DNA of 64,000 nucleotides from Knoxdaviesia capensis (lineage: Eukaryota > Ascomycota > Sordariomycetes > Microascales > Gondwanamycetaceae). A model generated the notes under the pieces. It was not told the DNA's origin. It made no database searches and saw only the letters and a list, made by a program, of their open reading frames with translations. Within the stretch, counting starts at the first letter, position 1. Each line of letters opens with the position of its first letter. Shown here piece by piece: positions 1 through 12,299 of this stretch. The position numbers were made by a program, and so were the translations under genes. The DNA is taken from contig LNGK01000004.1 in the NCBI GenBank assembly GCA_001510575.1, forward strand, positions 1,542,537 through 1,606,536, written 5' to 3'.

Positions 1-2443
1 ACGTTAAATAAATATCTTTTATTTTCCTTCTTTTAATTCTATCCTTACTAAACTAATAGCTAATTAACTACTATTACTCTAGTAAAATACCGAATTACCT
101 TACCTTTACCGACGTTTTACACGCCTCCCGCGTACCTTTCCTATACCTCCTAAGCTATTAGATACTACTAATAGGTTCGAGTCCTATTACTAAATATTTA
201 ATAGCTAAATCCCTCTATTTCTATTTATTTCTACGACTTTTCCTTTATTTTTACGATATTTCTATTTATTCTATAACTTTACTTATTTATTTCTACGACT
301 TTTTCTAGTTATTTCTAAGACTCCTACTATTCCGATAACTAACGTCTTAATATTTCTATTATTTTCGATTATTTTCTACTACCTCTATTTATAGACTTCC
401 TTTATTACCTATTCTCTTATTCTATTTAATTCTAATTACTAATCCGCCTCTTATTCTAAGACTAACCCGCTTTTATACCCCTTTTATACCCCGTTTATAT
501 ACTAATAGTCTTATTTCTTATTTTACTAGCTCTATTTCTTTTCTAATAGTTATCTTTTCTACTACTCTTTCCCCCTATTATTAACCCTATAAATCTAGAT
601 TATCTAACTATTTATAACTATTATACCTTAGTTTTCCCTATTTATTCCCTTTCGTTCCTACTTACTATCGGTTTATATCCCTAACCCCCTATTTCCTAGC
701 GAGCCTAGACCGCTAATATCCGCTTTTACGCCAAATATTAAATAAAGAATAACGTATTCTACGTAAAAGAGATAAAAGTATTACCTATAACCTTAAAGCC
801 TTAAATAAGGTAAACGTTATAACTAACCTATAAACTAATAAGTTACTAGTTAAAGAGCTATAACCCCTTATAGAAGTAACCCCTATTACGTATAATCGTT
901 AGATAATAATAAGACGAGGGAAAGGAAAGGCTATAGATAACGGGATAAATATTCTACTAGTATAGCTAGTAAGTAGTCTACCGCCTTAATATACTAAGTC
1001 TATTACGATCGAGGAATTAAAGTAAATAATAAAAGCGTTACTTACGGACTATATAGAGTCTAACTTTAATAGATAAGCGAGAGAGAAAGAACGTATTAAT
1101 AATATAAATACTATTATTAGTATAATAATAGAAAAGCTTTTAGAGAAGCTAATAAACGCTATAAGCTATAGTAACTTACCGGCTATAGCTATAGCTACCT
1201 TATCCTCTTTTCCTACTCCCTCGCTATTATTAGCTAGTCCGTAGATAATAGGACTACTATTACCTACCGACCTAAGTAGAAAGAGCCCCCTTTCTAGCGT
1301 AACTATAGCTAATAACCCGTTATTACCTATAACTAGCGTCTAACTAACGAGAAACTAGCCCTCGGTACCGTATATTATATTATAAATACTAAGAGGTATA
1401 GGTAGTATAGTTCTAAAAGGATAATAAGGTTATATATATAGATAAGGAATATACGATAGCGGTATATTTCTAATATTTCTTATACTATTCTAGTAAATAC
1501 TATTATAAACGATAACCCCTAAAGTAATATTTTAAGTAAAACTATATCTAGGACCTAATAGTAAACTATTTACTAATATTAGTATTAACGGCTTTATACT
1601 ACTATTATAACTTACTATTAAAAGACGATTCTTAGGCTCTCGTTTAGTAAATAGGAATTTAGTTATCGAAAGTAATCTAATAAAGTAAAATATACTTCTA
1701 ATAAACGATAAGTATACTATTAAGTAATATTAATACCTCTAAGTAATATTTCTAGAACTAATACTCCTATCGGATATTAGTAATAGAGAGGATCGTAAGA
1801 AAAATAGTAAAAAAGCTATTAGTTAGGTATAAAGCGACTACTTAAGTAAGGTAGACTATATAGTTATAGTATAATTAGTACGTATTTAGACCTATTTATA
1901 TAAATCTATAATTCTATATACGTATTAGACGTCTCGAATACTACTAGTAATTAGAGGCGAATTTATACCCCTTTAGTATTTTATTTAACGGTATACCGAT
2001 ATACTATAGCTTATATTAGTAGAATCTATATTAATATTTATCTCTAGTCGTATACTAATATCTACCTTTTCGCGCGTATTTATAGCTCTCGCGTTTAATT
2101 ATTAGAATAAGTCCGAATATAAAGCTATCGAACTTTTAGTTAAGATAATATAGAATTCTACTAATAACTTATTTAAAACGTATTATATTTAACGTATAGT
2201 AGAGGATATTCTACGTTATAATATTACGGACTTATAGTATAAGATACGGTAGGATATAACCCCCGATTCTAGTATCTATACTATAGTTAATACTACCTAC
2301 TACCTATTAAAGATTAGATAATTATACGCCGCTTAGCTAAATACCGCGCTAAAGACCGAGGAGGAAGGAGAAACGTTATAATTTAGAACCCGTAAAGAGG
2401 TACTTAATTATATTATATAAGATAAAGATAGAGATAAATCTAC

Positions 2444-2485
2444 GTATTTCCGATACGGAAAGATAGGTTATTAGGTTCGTAAATA
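2444..2485 (+). pseudogene. Gag nucleocapsid CCHC zinc knuckle, mutated (Gypsy copy A)
   Basis: The reading YFRYGKIGY*VRKY is the relic of a C-X2-C-X4-H-X4-C knuckle. All three cysteines now read Tyr (TGY to TAY), His reads Tyr (CAY to TAY) and Gln is a stop, all C-to-T or G-to-A changes. The matching copy B sequence (minus strand, near 16,625-16,670) carries the same losses. Upstream sequence from about 1,000 should be gag, but I cannot recognise it residue by residue. Confidence 0.8.
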
Positions 2486-2965
2486 TATAGAGCTACGTAC
2501 CGAGAATAACGATCGACGTTAAAAAGCGTGCTAGAATACGCGTTTCACGATAAACCGAGGCTAAACGATAGATAATCGTAGTTATTCCCGCGAGCCTCGT
2601 AACTATTCTTAAAATACCTCCCGCGACCGTAACTATTTACGAAGTTAAGACCGAAAGATATACCGTTCCCCTACTCCCTACCCCTCTAGGAATAAAGATA
2701 GACTAATAACGGATAAAGGATAGCGGAATAATAGGAGAAGGGATAAGAAACCCGCTATTTATAGTATATACCCTATATAGAAAGAAGACTTATCTCCTAA
2801 AGGATCTCCCCTCTTAGAAGCTACGGGCTTAGACGTAGATAATAACTATTTCGCTAACGTTACCTACTATTCTATACTATTTATAATCCCTTCGGTAGAG
2901 GAATTAACGTTAATTAGTAAGATACTAATAAAATAGCTACGACGCGAAGGATACCGTGAACGATG

Positions 2966-3060
2966 TGATTCCTAGATATATAGTCTAAAGGACTAATAAA
3001 TAAGTTATAATTATAAGATACGTATAGAGAAATATATATAAAGGGAAGCTTAAATTTTTT
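2966..3060 (-). repeat. Partial LTR inside copy A, followed by an N and a duplicated segment
   Basis: Ninety-five bases starting TGATTCCTAG match the first part of the LTR at 9809 (reverse orientation relative to copy A). They end at the single N at 3061. After the N, the segment 2800-2964 is repeated at about 3062-3226 with only transition differences. Copy B has neither the LTR piece nor the duplication. This could be the edge of a third nested insertion whose body is missing from the assembly, or a contig mis-join. Confidence 0.75.
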
Positions 3061-3199
3061 NAAGGATCTCCCCTCTTAGAAGCTACGGGCTTAGACGTAG
3101 ATAATAACTATTTCGCTAACGTTACCTACTATTCTATATTATTTATAACCCCTTTAGTAAAGGAATTAACGTTAATTAGTAAGATACTAATAAAGTAGC

Positions 3200-6100
3200 T
3201 ACGACGCGAAGGATACCGTAAACGATACCGCCTCTATACCGGTTTACTAACGAATAACCGATAAACGCCGCTTATAGTATTTATTAATACCGGAATAGCT
3301 AGCGTATTCGTCTCTAAATCGTACGCCCGTCGCTATTTAGCGCTATACCGGTCCGCTAACCCCCTACGCCTTAATAGCCTAGGCGGTAATAGTAGCTTCG
3401 CTATTATTAACGATATCGTTATTTCCTTCTAATTAACGACTATTAACGGATTATCCGAAGTTATTTCTATAGTAGCTAGTATTATTACCGACGGTACCTA
3501 TCTTACTAACCTAACTATCGGCTAAAGCGGAGTTATAAAGCTCGGTTATACCGACGCTAATAATACGATAAAGCTTATACTCCTACGCGATTCCCCCGTT
3601 ATTCTATATTTCTACCCTCCCTAGAGACGAGATAATATCGCTATTACCTATACTACCTCTACTACCGATTCTAGTCCGATAAATATTACCTCTTCCTACG
3701 ATAATCCTACCTCTTTCTACGATAAGAACCTCCCTTTACTTCTATCGATATATATTTATAGTATTTTACCTACGGATCCCGATACCTATACCCTCTCTTA
3801 TATTACCTCTAAATCGTTTCCCTTTATTACGTACCTTACTAAGTAATAGTATAATAGTACTCCTTTACCCTAATAAACGTTTCTTAGAATAGTAAATACT
3901 AACTAAGTAACTATTAAATTTAATAAAGAGCTATTACCTAAATATAAGAAGTAACTATTACTTATAAAAGAGCGTACGAAGCGCGATACTATTCGCGGTA
4001 CCTATATTATTATAGAAAACTAATAAAAGAAAGTAAATACCGAAGCCTTAATAATTATACGAAAGGCCTTCGATAATAATACCTTCATCTTTATTCTATA
4101 GTATTTCGATACTAGACCAGACGTAAAGGCCCGTACTTAATATAATATTAAGACCGCTAATACTAAACCTAGATCTCTCCCCCTACGCCGCTATAGCCCC
4201 TACTAACGTAAAATTATAAAGGAATTTACTAATAAACTACTCTTACTTAGTATTATTCGATACGCTATTAACTCCCTATAGTCCGTACCTATACTATTAC
4301 CCCCTAAGAAGCCCCTCCCTAGTAATAACTAGCCTAGATACCGTTTCGTAATTAACTATTATACGTTAAACGAAGTTACGTAAAAGGTAGCCTATCTATT
4401 ACTAAATATCGAGGATTCCCTCTAATAGGCCGCTAGATACTAATTCTATACCTTTCTTAACCTAGAAGACGGCTTCTAGTAGATAGTTATAGACCCCGAA
4501 GTAGTATTAAAGATAGCGTTTTCTACGCCGTTTAGATAATACGAATAGCTTTATATATTATTTAGCTTTATAAACGTACCTATAACCTTCTAGCGTTTTA
4601 TAAACGAGGTCCTTAAGCTAGTACGTACCTTTACTATAGGCCTTTTAAACGATATTTATATTTAGGGTAAGATAATAATAGAATTAGCCGAGAGAATAGT
4701 CGCTATTCTACGCTAATTAAGCCGCTATCGATTATTATTAAACCTTAAGAAGTACGAATAGTTTATTAAAGAAAGTAAGTTTTTAGGAATAATTATCTCT
4801 ATCTACGGTATTCGTCTAGATCCTAAGAAAGTAGCTACTATCCGCGAAAGACTAACGCCTACTACTACTACTAAGATCCGTAACTTTTTAAATACCGCTA
4901 GCTATTTACGCCGCTTTATCCCTTACTTCGTATATAAAACGCGTCTACTCTATAAGTATACTAGAGTAAATAAGCTTAAAGGCGTATAAGTATAGCTAGA
5001 TAACGAGTTATTATAAGCCTAGCGCGATATTCGTAATACTATAGCCTCCCTCTTAGAGCTACGTAACTATAACTATATACTCCTATCGGTACTTAAGACT
5101 AACGCTTCTAATTATATTATTAATACTACGTTATTCTAACTATAGCGCGATTCTAATAATAAACGTAGCGTTTTACGCCTAGTTACGTACTTTAGCGCCG
5201 TATTATCGAAGACCTAGTAGCGATATAGTACCTAAGAGAGAGAAATACTTACCGTTATTATATTATTATAGTATTAGAGGAGCTAGCTAGAGGCTACTAA
5301 GATTACTATTATTACTAACTACGAAACCCTACGCCTTTTTACTACTAAGTAGGAGTAGCTAGCTAGAATATTACGATTTCTTAATATAATCGTATACTAT
5401 AGCATACGTATCTACTACCGATCCGGAAAAGCTAATATTTTAGCTAATTAGTTATTACGGCCGCGTATAGATATAGCGCTCGTAATAAATAAAGAGGAAG
5501 GGTATAAAACGAATAATAATAATACGTTAACCGACGCCTTTCCTACTATTACTACTAATAACGAGACCCCTAAGCTACCGAACTAACGTTTTAAGATACG
5601 TCTACTAGCGCGACTACCGTAAAACGACGCCGAATAGCCTCTGAATAATACTATAAATACTAAATAACTTATAAACGATATACTAATCGCCCCTAATATT
5701 AAGAAGTTAGACGACCTTAGATAGTACGATATCTAGGATATTATTAATTACTTAGAGAATAGCTATCTACTCCCCTATCGTATCCCTTTAACCTTCGTTT
5801 AGGACTATTTCGCTATCTTTTATAGCGAAGTATATACCGTTATTAACCGTATCCTAATAAAGATACTAACGTACGAGGCCTCTATTTTAGAAGCTATTAA
5901 GGTCTATAAGCTAGAAGGCTATATACGCGTTAGTACCCTATATACGCTATTAACTAAACGAGTATAGTATCCCGACTTAATTTTAGCTACGAATAAGGCT
6001 ATTTAATAGTATACGGAATATTAATTACTATAAAAGCCCCCTAAAGTAACGGAATCGCTACGACCGATACTAACTACACGACTATTAATACGCTAGGGAA

Positions 6101-7050
6101 TAGACTTTACTAGCCGTTTTATTATTAATAGTAAACGGATATAGCTATTAACGGTAGTTAAGTACGTTACTAGCTACGCTATAGTAGCTATAGACCCTTA
6201 TAATAGCACCTTAGCTATTACGAAATTACTAGTAGTACGTATTTACGTAGTATTCGGACCGCTAGTCGAGATTATTACCGATAATAGTACCCCCTTTAAC
6301 TTTAATAAATTTAAGACCCTCCTCGCTAACTATAACCCCCTTATATAATAGTATCGTATAACGATATACTATCTATAGACGAATAGCTAAGTTAAGCGCT
6401 TTAACGGGTAAATTAAGTATATCGCTAGCTATCTAGCCGGCGCTAACGCTAAAAACCGAGAAGATATCGATTAGCTAATAATTATTCCTAAAGCTATACG
6501 TATCTACTTAAATAGACCGTAAATAAGTAGCTTTTCCCTATATTACCTACTTTTTAGTACCGAGCCCTACGATAGCGCTACCTATATTACTACGCTATAC
6601 GAACGGGAGCCTACTATAGATAAAGTTATCGCCTCCTAGTAAGATTTAGCTTACGAAAGATAGTTATTTAAGACCGTTCGCCTAGTATCTAACTCCGTAA
6701 AGGTATACCGAATATATATCCGTACTATATTATAAAACGATAAGGCTACGTACCGTATTTTTAGTAAAGGCGACTAGACGTTACGATATTAACCGTAAAA
6801 GTATAAATACGAGCTATTTTATAACGGACCGTAGCTTATTATCGATATTTACTAGGGTAATACCTATACTCTAGAGTTACTAGGCGGTTATCGGCTCGAT
6901 AAACGCTATAATAGGTTTAATCTATTCCTAGCGTACGTCGAGGACGGCTAGCTTATTCGTAGCCTTTAGTATACTAGTTATCGCCTTCTTAAGCTAGATC
7001 GTAAGCGTCTATCGTCTATCGGTAGATAGTTACCTTACCCTATACTATTT
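3200..7050 (+). pseudogene. Gypsy pol pseudogene (protease-RT-RNase H-integrase), copy A
   Basis: Landmarks seen by translating through stops are as follows. The protease active site reads INTG at 3283-3294, where copy B keeps IDTG. Reverse transcriptase has FVINYYTLNEV from 4345. Its catalytic box reads LLND (4642-4653) where copy B reads LLDD, so a catalytic Asp is now Asn here. RNase H has the segment PILKTDASDY (from about 5090). The integrase core has GIDFTSRF (about 6095) and ITDNSTPF, whose Asp is at 6280-6282. The integrase C-terminus carries a conserved GNTYTLELLGGY-like motif near 6855. The order PR-RT-RH-INT defines Ty3/Gypsy rather than Copia. I saw no convincing chromodomain. Many in-frame TAA/TAG codons make it non-functional. 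Confidence 0.9.
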
Positions 7051-7839
7051 CTTTCCTTTTTATTTTTTATCTATTATTTTATTTTTCCTTTATAATATTC
7101 ATTCTATAGTTATCCCCTATTTATATCCTAATTCTATCTATATCCTAATTTCCTTTATTCTATTTTTATTTTTAGCTACGCCTTACTATTAAGCTATACT
7201 ATTTTCCCTTTTTAGAATTTTTCTTTTATTATTCTTTTTTTATTTTACTACTATTACCGCTAATATTCCGCCTTTTATATACTTTTTCCGATTTTTTCCT
7301 ACGTATTTCCCTACTTTTAACTTATTTTACTATATTAATAATTAATAGAACGCTCTAGACTTACCGCTACGCCTACATACTATTTTTTCTTTCTTCCTTT
7401 CTTTATTCCTAATTCCCGCGCTTTACGCTAGCTACCTATATTTACGCGGCTAACTATCGCCCTTTCCTATATTCGTACGACGAAGGGAGGGGAAGGAGGT
7501 ACTAATTATACTATCTAATACCGAATAAGTATAATACCGCTATAGTACGATATTCTAAATACCGTAACTAACCTAAATATCCTTTATCTAGCTATCCCTT
7601 CTATCCTCCGGGACCCGCTTTTCTTAGTAACTACCTAGTTTAATAGCTATTAGGACTATATTAGCTAATAGAAGGACTACTATAGCACGATAAACGCCGT
7701 AATAACCTTACCTTTTACAATAAAAAGCTAAATTCTTTCTTATTTATAATAAATAAAGAAACGAATAGTTATACGACTAACGAAGAAGCATAAGAAGCTA
7801 GCGATCTCTAGCTATAAACGATTTAGAATTAGATAATTC

Positions 7840-8860
7840 TTTATCTCTCTTATTACTACTATCTCTTTCCTATCTATCCTCTCTATTACTAGCACTATTA
7901 ATAGCCATTCCACTCACCGAGCCCACTATTCACACTATAAACAACAATAATAACGCTAACAATACCCCATTACCCACTATAGCCGCTATTCCCCCTGCCG
8001 CTACTCCCGCTACGAACGCACCGCGCGTTACCGCTATAGTCGGAGCCGTCGAGCCGATTCCATATACCCGATACGTACTAAGACGCATCGAATACCCGGG
8101 TATTCTCTACTATCGACACGTTATTAATAACGCCGTATAGAATACTTATACTAAATACTATAACTATTAGGCTAATTACTAGGTACCTAGTAATATATCG
8201 GCCGAAATAGATACCTTTATAGATACCGATAAGAACTAGATTAATACGCTAAGCACGTAAACCCGAGCGCTACGGGATATCGCCGTAGCTAAGTATCTAT
8301 TCGTCTATAATAGAGGCGCTACGGCCGCTAATCGGAAGTTAAATAACGAGGAATTTAATAACGCGAGCCGTTTTATTAATACCGTAGCTATACTATATAC
8401 CTTCGCGGGATACCTCGTACCTATTTAACCGACTATTATACGCCTATAGCGTACGGCTTTAGCGCTAGCCCTAACCTCGGCGTATATATTACCTCTCTTT
8501 TCGGCTACCGAGGGCGCCGAAATTAATATTATTAAGGGAGGACCCCCGCCGGTACCTACGGTAGCTCCGCTAGTAGTAGCACCCGTTATACTAGCCGTTA
8601 CCGTACTAATACTAGCTAGTAGAGCCGCCGTTATACCTATAATACCGGTATTTACGCTAATAGCCGCGCTAATAGTAGCTACCGCTATCGTAATAGCACC
8701 CCCTTTCCCTAACGCCCCGGTCCCCGCTACCTTTATAGCCTAATTCCCTAGCGTAGCGCCCGCCTATATTAACTAATAATAGGTAGACGAGTTACGTAAT
8801 CGCTACCTATATAGTATAGTATAGGCCGTTACTATCTAACTAGGTATCATAGTATTCTTA
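7840..8860 (+). pseudogene. Additional ORF downstream of pol in Gypsy copy A (unknown, env-like position)
   Basis: Between integrase and the 3' LTR there is about 2.2 kb, much more than a minimal Gypsy element needs. One frame from about 7840 is open over long stretches apart from Gln-to-stop changes. It starts with a Leu/Ser-rich hydrophobic stretch (…SLLLALLIAIPLTEP), then an Asn-rich and Pro/Ala-rich part (about 7930-8040), a mixed central part, and a very hydrophobic Val/Ile/Ala segment near 8560-8720. Copy B keeps the same frame (minus strand, about 11,520-10,560). The stretch 7905-7980 retains many CpA sites, so RIP was weaker there. The function is unknown; the position after pol and the two hydrophobic segments recall env-like or other accessory ORFs. 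Confidence 0.5.
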
Positions 8861-9224
8861 ATCCCCCCTAATACTATCTAATACTAAGGTATTTATATCG
8901 TTCGATAGATAAAACGGTACCTATAGCTACCCGAAACGCTATAAATAGGAAGTTCCCCTTTATTATACTAGATACCTATTTTCCTATCGATTACTATTAT
9001 TATTCCTATCTAACTACTATTTAGACTCGCTTTATATTATATTTCTTTCTATACGCTTAGAAAAGTCGAAAAAGATAAAAAAAAAAAGAGGACCCCTAGA
9101 AAAATATAAAAATAATTAAAAACCGCTCGAAGTATAAGTATAAAATTATATAAAGGGAAGTCCTTTTAATATCCTTTACTAGTTAAAAGTAGATCGCGGA
9201 CGATCTAGTTAAGAAAGGGGATCT

Positions 9225-9503
9225 TATAGATCCCTAATAGGTTAGAGTATATTATAATTACGTATAAACGTATACTAATATACGTAGATACTACCTAGCG
9301 GTGAGTATTTAGGTGTATATCTATATATATATAAATGCCTTAAAGAGCTAGTAAAAGACCTATAAAAGGTAGATATCTACCGCGCTTTTATAGGAAATAT
9401 CTTAAGATAGAAAAAAAAAGCTTCCCTTTATATATATTTCTCTATACGTGCCTTATAATTATAACTCATTTATTAGTCCTTTAGACTATATATCTAGGAA
9501 TCA
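9225..9503 (+). repeat. 3' LTR of Gypsy copy A
   Basis: This 279-bp sequence is the reverse complement of the LTRs at 9809-10090 and 19363-19644. In element orientation it starts TATAGATCCC (TGTAGATCCC in the best-preserved copy, so the terminal TG is mutated) and ends TAGGAATCA. It is preceded by a purine tract (AAGAAAGGGGA). Copia sequence begins directly after it at 9504. Confidence 0.9.
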
Positions 9504-9808
9504 CAGATCGTCAGATACTTATCGGCAACGACGAACTTATCTTTAAGATATAAGAGACCTTCTAAGCTAGACTTTTCACCTATATTAATAGTTAGCTTTT
9601 TAGATACTAGCTATAATACTATACCGAATAGCCGCTCTATAATAGGATAGGTCCTATTAATCTAAGGCGGTCCGATCGCCTAAGTAAGTAGAAAGTAGGT
9701 AGTTATTACCTAATCGACTATTAAGGCTAAATATATAATAGTAAATATAGCTACTAAGGAAGCGTTATAGCTACGTAATTTCTTATATAAAATTAACTAA
9801 AGCTATTA
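9504..9808 (+). mobile_element. Ty1/Copia fragment: RNase H domain, first part
   Basis: This 305-bp spacer lies between the two inverted Gypsy copies. One continuous frame from 9504 begins QIVRYLSATTNLSLRYKRP, the Copia pol segment leading into RNase H. It continues with SRSIIG, GGPIA, VSRK, a degraded STTEAEY-like motif, and ATKEAL. Trp and Gln codons are now stops. This order is typical of Ty1/Copia RNase H. The domain resumes at 19645 after Gypsy copy B, so both Gypsy copies inserted into one Copia element. Confidence 0.88.
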
Positions 9809-10090
9809 TGATTCCTAGATATATAGTCTAAAGGACTAATAAATGAGTTATAATTATAAGGCACGTATAGAGAAATATATATAAAGGGAAGCTTGAATTT
9901 TTTTCTATCTTAAGATGTTTCCTATGAAAGCGCGGTAGATATCTGCCTTTTATAGGTCTTTTGCTAGCTCTTTAAGGTATTTATGTATATATAGATATGT
10001 ACCTAAATGCTTACCGCTAGGTAGTATCTACGTGTATTAGTATACGTTTATACGTATTTGCAATACACTCTAACCTATTAGGGATCTATA
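9809..10090 (-). repeat. 3' LTR of Gypsy copy B
   Basis: This 282-bp LTR starts TGATTCCTAG on the plus strand and ends GGGATCTATA, which was ...TACA in the partner LTR. Compared with 19363-19644 there are about 17 differences, and all are transitions. A purine tract on the minus strand (in the 10,091-10,105 interval, read AAGAAAGGGGATCT) precedes it in element orientation. Confidence 0.92.
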
Positions 10091-10499
10091 AGATCCCCTT
10101 TCTTAACTAGATCGTCCGCGATCTACCTTTAACTAGTAAAGGATATTAAAAGGACTTCCCTTTATATGATTTTATACTCGTACTATAAGCGGTTTTTAAT
10201 TGTTTTTGTGTTTTTCTGGGGGTCCTCTTTTTTTTATCCTTTTCGATTTTTTTAAGCGTATAGAAAGAAATATAATATAAAGCGAGTCTAAATAGCGGTT
10301 AGATAGGAATAATAATAGTAATCGATAGGAAAATAGGTATCTAGTATAATAAAGGGGAACTTCCTATTTATAGCGTTTCGGGTAGCTATAGGTACCGTTT
10401 TATCCGTCTAACGATATAAATACCTTAGTATTAGATAGTATTAGGGGGGATTAAGAATACTACGACGTTTAGTCGGATAGTAACGGCTTATACTATACT

Positions 10500-11520
10500 A
10501 TATAGGTGGCGATTACGTAACTTATCTACCTATTATTAGTTAATATAGGCGGGCGTTACGCCTAGGAATTAAGCTATAAAGGTAGTGGGGACCGGGGCGT
10601 TAGGGAAAGGGGGTGCTATTACGATGGCGGTAGCTACTATTAGTATAGCTATCGGCGTAAATGCTAGTATTACCGGTATAACGGTAGCTCTACCGGCTAG
10701 CATTAGTGCTATAACGGCTAGTATAACGGGTGCTACTGCTAGCGGAGTAGGTACCGGCGGGGGTCCTCCTTTAATAGTATTAATTTCAGCGGCCTCGGTA
10801 GCTAAAAAGAGAGGTAATAGGTATACCGAGGTTAGGGCTAGCGCTAAAGCCGTACGCCGTAAGCGTATAATAGTCGGTTAAATAGGTGCGAGGTATCCCT
10901 CGAAGGTATATTAGATAGCTACTATATTAATAAAACGGCTCGCGTTATTAAATTCCGCGCTATTTAACTTCCGATTAGCGGCCGTGGAGTCCCTATTATA
11001 GACGAGTATATATTTAGCTACGGCGATATCCCGTAGCGCTCGGGTTTACGTGCTTAGCGCATTAATCCAGTTCTTATCGGTATCTATAAAGGTATCTATT
11101 TCGGCTAATATATTACCGGGTACCTAGTAATTAGCCTAATAGTTATAGTATTCGGTATAAGTATTCTATACGACGTTATTAATAACGTGTCGATAGTAGA
11201 GAATACCTAGGTGTTTAATACGTCTTAGTACGTATCGGGTATACGGAATCGGCTCGATAGCTCCGACTATAGCGGTAACGCGCGGTACGTTCGTAGCGGG
11301 AGTAGTAGTAGGGGGAATAGCGGCTATAGTAGGTAATAGAGTATTATTGGCGTTGTTATTATTGTTATTAGTAGGCTATTAAGAGATATTATTATCGTTT
11401 ATAGTATGAATAGCGGGCTCAGTGAGTAGAATAGCTATTAATAGTGCTAGTGATAGGAAGGATAGATAGGAAAGAGATAGTAGTGATGAGAGAGATGAAG
11501 AACTATCTAATTCTAAATCG
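10500..11520 (-). pseudogene. Additional ORF downstream of pol in Gypsy copy B
   Basis: This is the copy B counterpart of the accessory ORF in copy A. On the minus strand it opens with a Ser/Leu-rich hydrophobic stretch (SLALLIAILLTEP), then an Asn-rich run, then PTIAAIPPTTTPATN. It ends in a hydrophobic Val/Ile/Ala-rich segment around 10,770-10,600. A few stops at Gln positions interrupt it. Conservation of the frame in both copies supports a real protein in the ancestral element. The plus-strand open frame at 10585-10881 is the antisense of its hydrophobic part and is not a gene. Confidence 0.5.
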
Positions 11521-12299
11521 TTTATAGCTAGAGATCGCTAGCTTCTTATGCTTCTTCGTTAGTCGTATAACTATTCGTTTCTTTATTTATTATAAATAGG
11601 AAAGAATTTAGCTTTTTATTATAAAAGGTAAGGTTATTACGGCGTTTATCGTGCTATAGTAGTCCTTCTATTAGCTAATATAATCCTAATAGCTATTAAA
11701 CCGGGTAGTTACTAAGAAAAGCGGGTCCTAGAGGACGGAAGGGATAGCCGGATAAAGGACGTTTAGGTTAGTCGCGGTATTTAGAATGTCGTGCTATGGC
11801 GGTATTATGCTATTCGGTATTAGATAGCATAATTAGCACCTCCTTCCCCTCCCTTCGTTATACGAATATAGGAAAGGGCGATAGTTAGCCGCGTAAATAT
11901 AGGTAGCTAGCGTAAAGCGCGGGAATTAGGAATAAAGAAAGGAAGAAAGAAAAAAATAGTGTGTAGGCGTAGCGGTAAGTCTAGAGCGTTCTATTAATTA
12001 TTAATATAGTAAAATAGGTTAAAAGTAGGGAAATACGCGGGAAAAAATCGGAAAAAGTATATAAAAGGCGGAATATTAGCGGTAATAGCGGTAAAATAAA
12101 AAAAGAATAATAAAAGAAAAATTCTAAAAAGGGAAAATAGTATAGCTTAATAGTAAGGCGTAGCTAAAAATAAAAATAGAATAAAGGAAATTAAGATATA
12201 GATAGAATTAGGATATAAATAGGGGATAACTATAGAACGAATATTATAAAGGAAAAGTAAAATAATAAATAAAAAAATAAAAAAGGAAAGAATAGTATA

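Larger units (their letters stand above)
1..9503 (+). mobile_element. Ty3/Gypsy LTR retrotransposon, copy A (5' end outside window), RIP-degraded
   Basis: This is a degenerate Ty3/Gypsy element on the plus strand. Read through its stops, it shows in order a gag zinc knuckle (2444-2485), an aspartic protease (about 3270-3340), reverse transcriptase (about 4300-4960), RNase H (about 5080-5460), integrase (about 5700-7000) and a 3' LTR (9225-9503). A purine-rich tract just before the LTR (about 9211-9221) fits the polypurine primer. CAA/CAG glutamine codons are repeatedly TAA/TAG, and CpA and TpG are almost absent, which is the classic RIP signature. Base 1 pairs with about 19096 of copy B, so roughly the first 270 internal bases and the 5' LTR lie left of the window. 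The element cannot encode working proteins. Confidence 0.93.

Noticed and set aside
173..190. GGTTCGAGTCC resembling a tRNA T-arm (also its reverse complement near 19,253-19,268)
   Set aside because: The five-base stem pairs, but no acceptor, D-arm or anticodon arm can be placed around it, and the equivalent site at about 18,906 in copy B is altered.
10585..10881. 98-codon plus-strand frame rich in Ala/Ile/Thr/Gly
   Set aside because: It is the antisense of the accessory ORF of Gypsy copy B, whose sense frame is conserved in copy A.
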